Source of the DNA: an uncultured Coriobacteriaceae bacterium
Lineage (GTDB): Bacteria > Actinomycetota > Coriobacteriia > Coriobacteriales > Atopobiaceae
Direction: 5' to 3'
Length of the DNA: 56,566 nt
Assembly (NCBI GenBank): GCA_902780305.1
Contig: CACZFB010000012.1
Coordinates: 1-56,566, forward strand
Part shown: positions 36,012 to 45,168 of the stretch, in pieces
How positions within the stretch are numbered: position 1 is the first letter of the stretch
How the letters are laid out: the number at the start of each line of letters is the position of its first letter
Position numbers and translations under genes: made by a program
The notes under the pieces: generated by a model
What the model saw: only the letters and a program-made list of their open reading frames with translations
Database searches by the model: none
Told to the model about the DNA's origin: nothing

Positions 36012-38888
36012 CTAGTCCCCAGGCATGTTATCCACGGTCACCTGATGCTCGCGCAGGGCAAACAGAGACGGATCATGGGTGTCGAAGGCGACCGAGTCCA
36101 CCACGCGCCTGTTCCACGCGTCCCAGACAACCAGGTTCAGGCCTCGCCCGTTCACGGCATAGTCCGCACCGTTGAGTATGATGTTCGCCTCGTTTCCGGC
36201 GTTGTAGGACCTGCTGCGCACGACCCCGCCGACGTCCGCCACGGAGAACCCGTGTTCCGCCCGCCCGTCTGGCGCCGACAGCTCCTCGAACAGCGCTCGC
36301 CCCTTGTGGACTGCCGCCACATATGCGCACCAGTGCTTGTTGTGGAGGTTGGCTCGACATCCGAGCGACGCCATTCCGGCTACTATGGTTTCATCGAGGC
36401 AGAAGCCTGGTGTATCACGCACGGCAAAGAACACGTAATAGCGGTCGCTGCAGCGCCTGAGAACCTTAAGGTAGACGTATATCGACTCAATCGCCGGCAA
36501 GAGCCCGCCGGCATCGTACAGGCCCCTGCCGCCACGAATGCCTTCGGCCGTCTCCACAAGCCTGTCGAGCGACCTCTGCATCTCGTCCCCAAGCCCCGTT
36601 GGACGAGCGCCCGTCATGCCCATAGCAATCAGCGAGGTGGACTCGAATTCTCGTGAGACCAGCTCTCCCAGCCGCGCTTCGAGCTCATTCAGCCTTCTGT
36701 CCAGAATGTCGTAAGCGTCGAGGGCCCGCAAATCTCCGCTGCCGTCGACGGCGGCCTTAAGCCACTGGCGGCTGCGTTCGCGTTCGTGGTCCAGCAGCGC
36801 ATTGACCCTCTGGTAGTCGACTGCTCCGTCGGCGGCCAAGCGCATCTCGAAGTCTTCCTTTGAGTATACCGCCCTGTCCTCGAGGCTGAGCAATCGAAAC
36901 AGCGACTCGAACCTCGTCGCCCCGCGCTCGCGATTGACCAGCGACAGGAACTGCCGCCCGAAGATCAGCGACAGGCACGTGCCGTGGAACGAATCCGTCA
37001 CCACGAACTCCGCATGCGCAAAGTGCGCAAGCCATGTTTCGAGCGTCGGCCTATAGGCCGTCGCGAAGCTCGCGGGGGTGCCGTCGTCACTGGCGTCGGA
37101 GATCGCCAACACCTCTAGGCCATGCCTGCTCGCCAGCTGCCTCACCATGTCTTCCTTCTCCGGAGTGGCGTCGAGCATGTAGGTGAAGAGGTACTTCCTG
37201 CCGTCGAGGCCCGGCTCCGCCCTGCGCAACAAGCGAGCGTAGTCCGACCGCGGCATTAGAAAGACCGGGTCGAGAACGTGCGATGCGCTGACGCCAAAGT
37301 ACCGCTGGAACAGGGCAATGGCCGTGTCCTCGCGCACAGACACCGCGTCGAACCTTTGCAGGAAGAACCCCATCGTGGCACGCTCGCGTTCGTCACTGTC
37401 CACCGAGTCCCTGCCCAGCGATGCCGCATAGGCCACCTTGCGCTTGCTCGCGTCTGCGAAGGGCTGCGTCACGAACTCGCCGTCATTGTTGTAAAGCAAC
37501 GTTGCGAACTGCTGGTCAGAGCCGGTGACGAAGGCGCCGCACCGGTCGTTCAGCTCCCTCATCGCGGCCTTGCTCCTGTAGCGCGGGAGCAAATCGCCCG
37601 GACGGTATGGGCTCTCCGAGAAGAGCCTTGGGATATCCGAGGCCTTGATCCTCGAGTCCTGGGGGACGTTTAGCATGCCAACCGTATAACCCATGTCACG
37701 CAGGGCGGAGTACAGCGCGTAGTGCGTGATGTGCGAGCCGTAATTCTCACCCGTTATGTTTCCGAGCACGATTACGTCGTGGTAATCCTTCATGCACTGG
37801 TCGACGCTCTTCGCGAACGACACGTCCGGATACATCCCGAAGAACCTTTCGCGCATGGGGTGCGGGGTCCGCTTCTTGATAATTGAGTTGAACCGGGACG
37901 CCTCCAAGGGGGTCTGCTCCACGACCTTGAACTGGGAACGGACGGACTCGAACGCCCTTCTCCCGACCTCGTTGTTAACATAGAGCAGGCTCGTTCCCTT
38001 GCCGTCGGTCAGCCTCTCGTCGTGCTGCTCGATGCCCCAGAAGTCCCCTATGGTCAGGTCGCCTTGGCGCTGGTAGCCGCAGAACTCGCATACGATGCAG
38101 CTGTCGCGCTTTGTGAGAAACCTGTGATAACCCTGCTCGTACACGTTCGTGTCGATGTCTGTCGTTCGCGACTGTCCGTCTTGCCCAATTACATCCAGTG
38201 TTATGGCGCTGTTCCCCCACCCAAACTGCTTTGGGCGAAAATCAACGTGTGTTATATCGGTAATGTCATGGCATTCGTCAAGGTAATCGTGCCACATCTT
38301 TGGGGATGGGGTGCCACCACACAAAAAATCAACTAGGAGCACTGCGTCCCTGAAGCCCTTGGCAGTGGCGAGCCTTTCCAGTCCCGCTACCTGACAGGGA
38401 GTCCCAACAAACAAGACATTCCGTTTCGACTTAGCGTACTCTTCGATCTCCCGATAGACTAGTCCGACGTCACTCTGCACGTACTTGCTCTTCTGAAGAA
38501 GACCGAGCGAATCATGAGAATCGATGCAGATGTGCCGCACGACAAACGATTCGTCCATCGTGGCGCCGCAGACAATCCCTCCGCTAGAGAGGACCCATTC
38601 AGCCAGTATGGTGAACGCTCCGCCGGAGGAGCTGTGCATCCTAATCTCGTCATCCGCCATCAAAGCGTAGCAATCTGGCGTCTTTACGTTGTCCGTATCG
38701 GGATTGAGCTTTGGACAGACGCGCTCGCAGAGTCCGCACCCAACGCAACGGCTCTCGTCTACTGAGGGGTATAGGAAACCCCATCTGTCCGGATTCATGT
38801 GAATCGCATCCGTGGGACATACGTTGCGACACGCAGAGCAGCCAGTGCAATGCTTGCCTATCGTCTGCAGGGACTTCAATACGTTCAC
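36012..38888 (-). CDS. Ferredoxin / FrhB-like / polysaccharide pyruvyltransferase / ILEI-like fusion
   Basis: I start at the GTG of VNVLKSLQTIGKHC because the first GTG lies inside the GGGAGGTG ribosome-binding site. Two 4Fe-4S motifs occur near residues 14-60 (CTGCSACRNVCP and CVGCGLCERVCP). An FrhB/F420-hydrogenase-beta-like domain follows to about residue 370, with FVGTPCQVAGLE and FCGYQRQGDLTIGDFWG. A polysaccharide pyruvyltransferase domain spans about 375-690 (NITGENYGSHITHYAL, VTGSDQQ, DSFHGTCLSLIFG). The last 150 residues resemble an ILEI/FAM3-like carbohydrate-binding fold (YYVFFAVRDTPG, ANIILNGADYAVNGRGLNL). The likely role is redox-dependent modification, such as ketal pyruvylation of a glycan. 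The last domain is less certain. Confidence 0.8.
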   Translation of the reverse strand: MNVLKSLQTIGKHCTGCSACRNVCPTDAIHMNPDRWGFLYPSVDESRCVGCGLCERVCPKLNPDTDNVKTPDCYALMADDEIRMHSSSGGAFTILAEWVLSSGGIVCGATMDESFVVRHICIDSHDSLGLLQKSKYVQSDVGLVYREIEEYAKSKRNVLFVGTPCQVAGLERLATAKGFRDAVLLVDFLCGGTPSPKMWHDYLDECHDITDITHVDFRPKQFGWGNSAITLDVIGQDGQSRTTDIDTNVYEQGYHRFLTKRDSCIVCEFCGYQRQGDLTIGDFWGIEQHDERLTDGKGTSLLYVNNEVGRRAFESVRSQFKVVEQTPLEASRFNSIIKKRTPHPMRERFFGMYPDVSFAKSVDQCMKDYHDVIVLGNITGENYGSHITHYALYSALRDMGYTVGMLNVPQDSRIKASDIPRLFSESPYRPGDLLPRYRSKAAMRELNDRCGAFVTGSDQQFATLLYNNDGEFVTQPFADASKRKVAYAASLGRDSVDSDERERATMGFFLQRFDAVSVREDTAIALFQRYFGVSASHVLDPVFLMPRSDYARLLRRAEPGLDGRKYLFTYMLDATPEKEDMVRQLASRHGLEVLAISDASDDGTPASFATAYRPTLETWLAHFAHAEFVVTDSFHGTCLSLIFGRQFLSLVNRERGATRFESLFRLLSLEDRAVYSKEDFEMRLAADGAVDYQRVNALLDHERERSRQWLKAAVDGSGDLRALDAYDILDRRLNELEARLGELVSREFESTSLIAMGMTGARPTGLGDEMQRSLDRLVETAEGIRGGRGLYDAGGLLPAIESIYVYLKVLRRCSDRYYVFFAVRDTPGFCLDETIVAGMASLGCRANLHNKHWCAYVAAVHKGRALFEELSAPDGRAEHGFSVADVGGVVRSRSYNAGNEANIILNGADYAVNGRGLNLVVWDAWNRRVVDSVAFDTHDPSLFALREHQVTVDNMPGD

Positions 38889-38920
38889 GGTCACCTCCCG
38901 ATGTCACGGACCGCCCTCCG

Positions 38921-40558
38921 CTACTGGCAGAGGTTGTTCACCCGCGCGTTCAGCCTCCCCGACACCACCTCGAACGGCCTCGGCGCGTCCATCACCACGT
39001 TGTCGAAGCAGTCGTTGACGTAGGCATCTCGACCAAGGAAGACGCCAGCATAGTGAGGACCGGAAACGATATTGCGAGCCACGGTATTCTCATAGCATGG
39101 TGTAAAGTCGAGCTCTCTGATGTCCTCGAGAGCGTAGTCCTCTCGCAAGTCGGATGCCAGCTCGATTCCAAAAAAATGGAAGCCCTCACTTTCCCCGGCA
39201 TTATTGTCCGTTACCACATTTGACAGGATTGTGTTTCGCGCTCCAGATCGCACCATCTTAATACCCGATCCGTAATTGCCAGCAACAACGTTCTGATAAA
39301 GAATGTTGTAGGCAGCGTTATCCATCGATATGCCGGGCACCTTGGCCGGCGAGGACCCGTCGGAGAGGACGCCGAAGTCTTGTATGAAGTCCTCAACAAG
39401 CTTCTCCTCGTCCATGTCAAACCTCCCGCCATTCCGTAGGACCACGTTTCGAGCGACGAAGCAGCCCACTGTGCCAAAATCGAGGCACATACCTTCTTTG
39501 TTGTTCTGCTTGAGCGTGTTTTCGATGATGTAGTTCCGGTAGCTCGCGTGCGAGTAGATGCCGTTGGACTCGCCCGCTCCGATGCGGTTCCCAACAATTA
39601 CTAGGTCGTGCGGAGATTCCAATCGCTCCGCAAGACACCAGCGCTTGAGGGGATTGTAGGGAGTATCGATGTCATCAAGGTCGCTCGAGCAAAGCACGAT
39701 ACCCCCGCTCAGGTTGCCCGTCCCCCCGGCGCGCTCCACCACGTTGCGCTCAATCACGCCGAGCTCGACGTCACCGTTGAGGAAGATGGCGCCGTTGCCC
39801 GAATCGCTGATTCGGTTGTTGCGGACCGCGAAGTGCCGGCACGCGCCCATCACGCACACGGCCTTGTGCGCGCAGCGCGTGACGCGCATGCCAGAGATGA
39901 CGAAGCGCTCACTGTTCTTTACGTAGACGGGGTAGTCGCAGCAGCCGTCCAGCTCGAACCCGTCGAGCAACACGTCGCGGGCACCGTCGAGCACGAAGGC
40001 CTTCGCCACAGGCGCGGCACCCGCCACGACGCGCGCCCCACGGCCGCGGAGTGCGACGCCGCCCGGAACCACGACCGTCTCGTCCAGCACGATCAGCGGG
40101 GACTCCACATCCACGGACGCGCCGCCGGAGCGCCGCAGGAGCGCGTTGAGCTCGGACGCGGTCGCGCCCGAGAACGCGACCTCCGGGCCCGCGCCAACGC
40201 CGCGCGTCTCCCGCCACACCTCGTTGTATATGCGCTTCCACGACGCCTCGGGGAACTCGAGGTCCTCGGGCCTTATGCCGAGCCTTCGCATGCGCTCCAC
40301 GCTGAGCATCGAGTCCACGAGCCCCGCGCGCTCCTCCGGCGCCATGCGCTCCAGGGGCGGCAGGGCGTGGCGGCCGAGGAGGGACGTGCGGTCGAGCTCC
40401 GAGATTGGCTCGGGTCCCTCGCACTCCTCCTCGGGCAGCACCAGCTGCCGTACGACGACGCGCTCGCGGACGACCTCGGGGGCCGAGGCCACCTTTTCGG
40501 GTGCGGGTCGCAGGCGGCGACGCACAGCGCGGACGACTCGTTTTGGGGTTACGCGCAT
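38921..40558 (-). CDS. Right-handed parallel beta-helix protein
   Basis: The N-terminal 130 residues are charged and helical (RVVRAVRRRLRPAPEKV; DRTSLLGRHALPPLERM). From about residue 150 to the end there are repeated short beta-strand turns. Examples are VRNNRISDSGNGAIFLNGD, VGNRIGAGESNGIYSHAS and ENTLKQNNKEGMCLDFG, with N/G at turn positions as in parallel beta-helix repeats of pectate-lyase-like and NosD-like proteins. No signal peptide is seen, so it may act in the cytoplasm. Possible functions are sugar epimerisation, lyase activity or binding. The pyruvyltransferase fusion gene follows after 32 bases, so they form an operon. Confidence 0.8.
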   Translation of the reverse strand: MRVTPKRVVRAVRRRLRPAPEKVASAPEVVRERVVVRQLVLPEEECEGPEPISELDRTSLLGRHALPPLERMAPEERAGLVDSMLSVERMRRLGIRPEDLEFPEASWKRIYNEVWRETRGVGAGPEVAFSGATASELNALLRRSGGASVDVESPLIVLDETVVVPGGVALRGRGARVVAGAAPVAKAFVLDGARDVLLDGFELDGCCDYPVYVKNSERFVISGMRVTRCAHKAVCVMGACRHFAVRNNRISDSGNGAIFLNGDVELGVIERNVVERAGGTGNLSGGIVLCSSDLDDIDTPYNPLKRWCLAERLESPHDLVIVGNRIGAGESNGIYSHASYRNYIIENTLKQNNKEGMCLDFGTVGCFVARNVVLRNGGRFDMDEEKLVEDFIQDFGVLSDGSSPAKVPGISMDNAAYNILYQNVVAGNYGSGIKMVRSGARNTILSNVVTDNNAGESEGFHFFGIELASDLREDYALEDIRELDFTPCYENTVARNIVSGPHYAGVFLGRDAYVNDCFDNVVMDAPRPFEVVSGRLNARVNNLCQ

Positions 40559-40608
40559 GGGGTTCTCCTTGTGGGGTTATTTTACGGGAAGGGGGCGGTC
40601 GTTCGTTG

Positions 40609-40688
40609 GCGGGAAAAGGGGGACACACCTGCAGGGCTTCGTAGCGCATACGTGCCCGGGACAGTAGGTATGTCCCCCCCTTTCCCGC
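40609..40688. terminator. Imperfect long hairpin between glfT2-like and beta-helix genes
   Basis: GCGGGAAAAGGGGGACACAC at 40609 onward pairs with the region ending at 40688 (GGTATGTCCCCCCCTTTCC), about 20 paired bases with small mismatches. It lies 22 bases after the GlfT2-like stop. It would end that transcript on the minus strand and belongs to the same GGGGAC/GTCCCC family as the repeats inside the giant fusion genes. Confidence 0.55.
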
Positions 40689-40709
40689 TTCCTCCTTTTC
40701 CGCTCGACG

Positions 40710-42566
40710 TTACTCCGACTCGTGCGTGTACTTATCTAGCTCCAGATACGTGGCCCAGAACTCGTCGGACTTGAGGTAGGGGCCAGCTTCTTGCCAGCTT
40801 GCCGCCACCGTCTCTTGCTCCTTGGCATAGCGACGCGTGAGCGTGTGGTAGCGCTTCATGAGCTCGCGGTAGCGCACCTTGTTCATACGACGCAGCGCAC
40901 CCTGAGTTCCTAGCCGGTTAACCACTAGGAAGGAGTCACGGAAGTGCACGAGTTGAATGGGATACCGGTTGGCGTTGAACTCAACACCGGTAGGATCGTG
41001 CTTTACGAATACCCGAGGCAAGAACCGCTGACCGTTATGCGTCCAGCGATCTAAGCGGCCCTCCCACGCACGAACCCTACCTTTGGGCAAGACGTTCTTG
41101 AGGTCGACTCCCCGCGTGTCGAGTTGCTCGATGGGCACGTACTTCTCCGCCTTGGCAGACTTCTCCTTAAGAAGCTTCTCGCACTGCTCAATCTGCAGGA
41201 ACTCTGGGCCCTTAAGGTAGTCCTCAAGAGCATCCAACATGAGTTCGCACGCACCATAGTTAAACTGCTTGATCTCGATGTCGAACCCCTTGAGGAAAAT
41301 CTGCTTGTAAAAGTCCACCCGGGGGCAGACGCCACTGGCAGACTGGATTACCAGCGAATTGCGTACGCCGCAGTAGCGCTCGTAATAGGGGTTGTAACGG
41401 TCGTCAAAGTCCTCGTGCCATACGTTGATGCCGTTCATGGTCATAAACTCGGGAGCGCAGCGCTGACCGTACTCCGCATCGTCGTAACGGATGAACAGTG
41501 GCAGCGGTAGGCCCTCACGTTCGACGGTGGCCATGGGGATGCAGCAATACCAGAACGCGGCGTATTTATTCTCGTAAGGAGGCAGGGGCCGCTCGTTGCG
41601 TACTATCTCGAAGTAGTTAATCATCGGGGCACGCAACTTAATTGGCCCGAAGCGACCTTCCTGACTGGTAAAGCCCACGTCCTCAATCTGAACGTACTGG
41701 TCGCCCAGCGAGAACATGGCACCGCTTACGAAACCCTCGGCGTACTTGTCGTTGACCAGGGAGACGAGGTTGAACGTACGCTTAACGCTCTCGGACGAAA
41801 GCGAGACGTCATCGTCCATAATGAGCACGTGCGTAACTGGCTCGTCGGTCGACAGGCGCTTGGCCTCCATCATGCCGCGCGCAAAGCCGCCCGAACCACC
41901 CACATTCTTGTTGGGAAACACCCACACGCCGTCGCCCTCGAGTTCCGACGGGTCCAATGTACGGCCGTTATCCACCACAATCATGGACGCATGTCCGGCA
42001 CAAGGGTCATCGCCAGAGAGCACCTCGTTCTTGAAGAGCGCAACATTACGTGTGATGAATGCTTCCTTCTTAAAGGTGGTAGTGGCAATGGCTAAGTGTA
42101 CGCCCCTGACGTCCGCCTCATCCACCATCGCGTAGTAGTAGCCATTTTTAATGGCAACCGAGTCGAGTGTCGTAATCTTAAAGGTCGCAAGGGTGTCGTC
42201 CCCCGTTGCCTCAACGGTAAACGTGTAGTCCACGACCTCATAGTCGTCGCAGTCAATGTCGATGCTCTCGAGTCGAGTCATCCCGACGCCCACAGGTTGC
42301 TCCCTAAGCGTAAAGAACGTAATGCGTGCCTTGCCACGTATCTCCAAGTGCAGGTGCACATCGGTCACCACGGTGTACTCGCGCCATTTTGCGATTGAGC
42401 AGGAGTTAAAGTAGGTGGCAAAGTCGTACGTAGAGTCACGCATAAGCAGGCTCTCTCCGGCCTCCCCCTCAATAATCTCGTTTGCCGAGTGATAAAAGAG
42501 GTTTGGATACTGGAAAAACCGCTCGTTATGCTCGAGCAGGATGTTGGCGAGCTTGTGTTCAACCAT
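40710..42566 (-). CDS. GlfT2-like galactofuranosyltransferase
   Basis: The likely start is the ATG of MVEHKLANILLEHNERF, with AGAGGT upstream. The same frame is open much further upstream, through the HipA-like sequence. The N-terminal 150 residues are a beta-sandwich (FQYPNLFYHS... region), as in GlfT2. A GT-A domain follows, with VVDNGR near residue 190, NKNVGGSGGFARGM and IMDDDVSLSSES near residue 250 for the metal site, and WHEDFDDRYNPYYERYCGVR near residue 385. The C-terminal 150 residues are helical. GlfT2 polymerises galactofuranose from UDP-Galf. The presence of glf at 48480 supports this. The length of 618 residues fits. Confidence 0.85.
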   Translation of the reverse strand: MVEHKLANILLEHNERFFQYPNLFYHSANEIIEGEAGESLLMRDSTYDFATYFNSCSIAKWREYTVVTDVHLHLEIRGKARITFFTLREQPVGVGMTRLESIDIDCDDYEVVDYTFTVEATGDDTLATFKITTLDSVAIKNGYYYAMVDEADVRGVHLAIATTTFKKEAFITRNVALFKNEVLSGDDPCAGHASMIVVDNGRTLDPSELEGDGVWVFPNKNVGGSGGFARGMMEAKRLSTDEPVTHVLIMDDDVSLSSESVKRTFNLVSLVNDKYAEGFVSGAMFSLGDQYVQIEDVGFTSQEGRFGPIKLRAPMINYFEIVRNERPLPPYENKYAAFWYCCIPMATVEREGLPLPLFIRYDDAEYGQRCAPEFMTMNGINVWHEDFDDRYNPYYERYCGVRNSLVIQSASGVCPRVDFYKQIFLKGFDIEIKQFNYGACELMLDALEDYLKGPEFLQIEQCEKLLKEKSAKAEKYVPIEQLDTRGVDLKNVLPKGRVRAWEGRLDRWTHNGQRFLPRVFVKHDPTGVEFNANRYPIQLVHFRDSFLVVNRLGTQGALRRMNKVRYRELMKRYHTLTRRYAKEQETVAASWQEAGPYLKSDEFWATYLELDKYTHESE

Positions 42567-44043
42567 GGGTTGCTTACCTCTCGTTTGGGGCGTGTTTACC
42601 GTCGGGACTAGTCTATCAGTAATCTGGGGTGCGTGCCGTTGTGTGAGGATTTCTCCGCATTGGGGGTGCGGCTGGGTGTCCGGTGGCCAATCGGGGCGTG
42701 TCCGCTCAGCCCGTGCTCGTGTCCGCCAGGCGCGCCGAACCGCCGAGAGGCCTGCAAGGGTCCTCTCGCACACGTAGCCAACTTGCGGAAGCAATCGGGA
42801 GCGAAGCTCCTCTATCCCGGTAAGCGAGCACTCCTCATTAAAAACCTCTTCCATTGCCACTGGCACTCGCCGAGCAAGATTCGCCAAAATGTCGGCGCAC
42901 GCCTGCTCATCGAGACCAGCTCGCTTCATTATGGTGGCAGTCTTGGGGTCGTTTTTGCCGGCATACCGAGCGATCGCACCACGCCCAACGCGACCAAAGC
43001 GATGCTCTTCCCCAATCGCCATCGCCAACCGACCCTTCCTGCGCAGCTCGTCGTAGCAAAGCCCAGAGGCGACGTCGTACATCTTTGCAAGAAGAGCACG
43101 CCCACCCACCCCAAGCAACAGGGAGTAGTTCTTTGCGTGCGTGTCGGGCGCGCCAATCACACAGTTAAAAAAGAGCATGCGCGTAAACAAATTGAGGTTT
43201 ATGTCTGCCTCACTTGTTGAGGCGAGCAGCCTGAGCAAATCCGCGGTCTTTGGCCCACCGTCTTTGGTGTACTTTTGGCCGGGCATGCAGCCAAGAGCTT
43301 GGCAGCAATCCTCTTGATGAAGACGCACAATCGCACCCGACCGGTTCGCTAAACGGTCGTAGCGTTCCACCACGAGCGCTGGCTCATCCTCGAAGAAGAC
43401 GTAAGACACCTTGGCGGCAGGGATTCCACAGCGTTGGGCCGTTCTCATGCACACGAACTCGTTGAGCGCCTCAAGCCTGTATCCGCGGACGCCGTTTTTT
43501 AACAATATGCGTCGTCGCAGCCCTGCCCTCGCAGGAGCACCACGCGCCATCAACACGGGCCAGGGCAAACTCCCCTTGGTTGCCGCCAAGAGACCAGCTC
43601 TCGTTTCTCCCAACCCAAGAGTCCTCGTCGCTTGTCCGAATCTCCTTAAGTCGAAGAGCTATTTCGTGGTTGGAGAGCGGACGATAGGCCTCGACGCACA
43701 TCCAATCGTCCAGCACGCGACCATGCTCGTCACATGGGAAAAACTGCACCGCCCCAGGGCAATCGCGCCCGATGTGCGACAACAGCGCTACGGGGTTGTT
43801 GGGCCGTACGTCGTATTCCCGTGCGATAGCTCTTCGTTGGTTCTCACTGTCTGGCAGAAGGCCAAACAGGTAGGTGCGCACGATCCGTTGACCATACGTG
43901 CGGTTCGAGACGGGCATCGATACAGAGAGGGGTATACCCTCGTAACCATCCAGATACGCAAAGCTCACGATGCCCGACTCGTTCTGGTGCACCGTTCCGC
44001 AGGGCACTCCCTGGATGGTCACCAACAGGTCTATTGCTGCCAT
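42567..44043 (-). pseudogene. hipA: HipA-like kinase toxin, split by a 1-base shift and without its own stop
   Basis: The N-terminal part starts at the ATG of MAAIDLLVTIQG (44043) and runs to 43471, with LLPDSENQRRAIAREY and SWSLGGNQGEFALARVDGAW. Homology then jumps frame at a run of six As on the coding strand (43495-43500). Removing one A gives HIVKNGVRGYRLEALNE. The second part has GIPAAKV, the catalytic block GAPDTHAKNYSLLL and the DFG-like KMYDVASGL. HipA kinases phosphorylate glutamyl-tRNA synthetase. The second frame has no stop and continues into the GlfT2-like gene. HipA itself must end near 42740. It overlaps the antitoxin gene by 13 bases. Confidence 0.8.
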
Positions 44044-44429
44044 GCCCACGCTCCCTCATCCGCGTGTGGGTTAAACGCGTGGTCGGCAACAAACTGCTTA
44101 AGGCGTTCGTCGTATGAGGGTTGGGAGGCCGGACCCGTCGTAGCGGGCTCTGCGGGCTCGGGTGCGGCGGCCGCGGGCGCGGCGGGCTCGGGCGCGGCGT
44201 TGGTCAAGGCCTTTTGCTCCATGCACAAACCCAGACCAACGGCGCCGCAGATGGACAGCAACTTGTCCAGACGAACCCCCTTTGCATCACCAAGTTCCAG
44301 CGAGGCGATAAGCCACTCCAAGACTCCCGCCAGAGCAGCCAGCTCGCCCCGCGTTATCCCCAGCTCCTCGCGTGCGCGGCGAACGTATATGCCGGCTTGT
44401 CGAGAGGCGTTGACGGGCATGTTTGACAT
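44031..44429 (-). CDS. HipB-like XRE-family antitoxin
   Basis: The start is the ATG of MSNMPVNASRQAG, with AAAGGAGTCTC ahead. Residues 12-75 form a Cro/C1 helix-turn-helix (IYVRRAREELGITRGELAAL). The middle is a long Ala-Pro-Glu linker, near residues 75-105. The C-terminus may contact the toxin. HipB neutralises HipA and represses the operon. An inverted-repeat operator lies at 44440-44485. Here the antitoxin is intact while the toxin gene carries a frameshift. The linker is longer and more repetitive than in the typical protein. Confidence 0.8.
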   Translation of the reverse strand: MSNMPVNASRQAGIYVRRAREELGITRGELAALAGVLEWLIASLELGDAKGVRLDKLLSICGAVGLGLCMEQKALTNAAPEPAAPAAAAPEPAEPATTGPASQPSYDERLKQFVADHAFNPHADEGAWAWQQ

Positions 44430-44439
44430 GAGACTCCTT

Positions 44440-44485
44440 TCATGCAAAACATTGCATGTGCAAGAATCTGCAAAGTTTTGCATGA
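44440..44485. promoter_or_regulatory. Probable operator of the hipBA operon
   Basis: TCATGCAAAAC (44440-44450) and GTTTTGCATGA (44475-44485) are a perfect 11-base inverted repeat. A further GCATGTGCAAG lies between them. It sits immediately upstream of the antitoxin start, where HipB would bind to autoregulate. Confidence 0.65.
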
Positions 44486-44642
44486 TAGAGTCGCCAACGC
44501 GGTTACTGTTCACTGCCGGCCAGCCAGTGAAAAGTGACCTTCCACCGGTAAGACGGTCTCGCAAGAGTGATGTACCACTTTGCGTGGGGGCCAGAAGAGG
44601 CGCGCCGAGGTCGCGAGCGGCGCCGCCAGGGCGATCCGGGCA

Positions 44643-44846
44643 GGTGGTTACACGAATTGCTTCGGAAAGAGCCACTATTTTGGCGATATGTGTCGTATTT
44701 TGGTGTCGAAAAATACGGGGCTGCATTTTTGAGCCTCCTACCTGCGGCGATGCCGGGCTCCTTTGGCGACGGTGGAGATTTGAGACTCAAAAACGACACA
44801 TATCGTCGATTTCTTGGCGCTTTTCGACCCAAAACGTGTAACCACC
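44643..44846. repeat. About 200-bp element with long imperfect inverted arms
   Basis: It opens with GGTGGTTACACG and closes with CGTGTAACCACC, a perfect 12-base pair of ends. Inside, the arms continue to match over roughly 65 bases, including the CGATATGTGTCGT block in both arms. No gene lies in it. It resembles a MITE or dispersed intergenic repeat and separates the hipBA operon from the Rpn-family gene. Confidence 0.65.
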
Positions 44847-44856
44847 CCGCAAGGGT

Positions 44857-44892
44857 CGCCGCTGACGGCGGCAGGGGTGTCCGTCAGCGGCG
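44857..44892 (-). terminator. Hairpin after the duplicated Rpn tail
   Basis: CGCCGCTGACGG pairs with CCGTCAGCGGCG (12 bases) around a 12-base loop, 8 bases beyond the stop of the duplicated tail at 44901. There is no U-tract. It is a possible terminator. Confidence 0.45.
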
Positions 44893-44900
44893 TCTCAGCC

Positions 44901-45136
44901 TCAGCCCGCGGCGATGCCGAACTCGGCGAGCAGGCGCTCGCGGGTGGCGGGGTCCACCATGGCGCCCACCAGCTCGCCCTCGCGGCCGGCGGCCTGCAGC
45001 GCCCTCGCGAGCCGCGCGTTCTCGTCCGCCTCGGCGTCCCGGCCCTCAGCGCGGCCCTCCTCGCGGCCCTCCTTGCGTGCCCAGAGGCGCTCGGCCTCCA
45101 GCTCGTCCTCAAAGGTCATGTAGTCCTCCAACCATA
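44901..45136 (-). pseudogene. Second copy of the Rpn C-terminal tail
   Basis: The frame encodes WLEDYMTFEDELEAERLWAR and continues to LLAEFGIAAG. This nearly repeats the last 78 residues of the intact protein at 45169-46041, including the EGRAEGR repeats. It lies after the terminator-like hairpin of that gene, with no start of its own. It is a direct tandem duplication of a 3' end and probably not expressed. Confidence 0.75.
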
Positions 45137-45137
45137 G

Positions 45138-45165
45138 TGGGAAAGGGGCCAAACCCCTTTTCTCA
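45138..45165 (-). terminator. Terminator-like hairpin of the Rpn-family gene
   Basis: On the minus strand TGAGAAAAGGGG pairs with CCCCTTTCCCA, just 3 bases after the stop at 45169. A close relative of this hairpin lies at 46239-46267, so it may also be a small dispersed repeat. Confidence 0.5.
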
Positions 45166-45168
45166 CTC

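Noticed and set aside
40710..43613. A genuine 967-residue HipA-GlfT2 fusion protein
   Set aside because: The GlfT2-like part has its own start with a ribosome-binding site and normal length, and the HipA part lacks its N-terminus in this frame; readthrough is reported as a finding instead.
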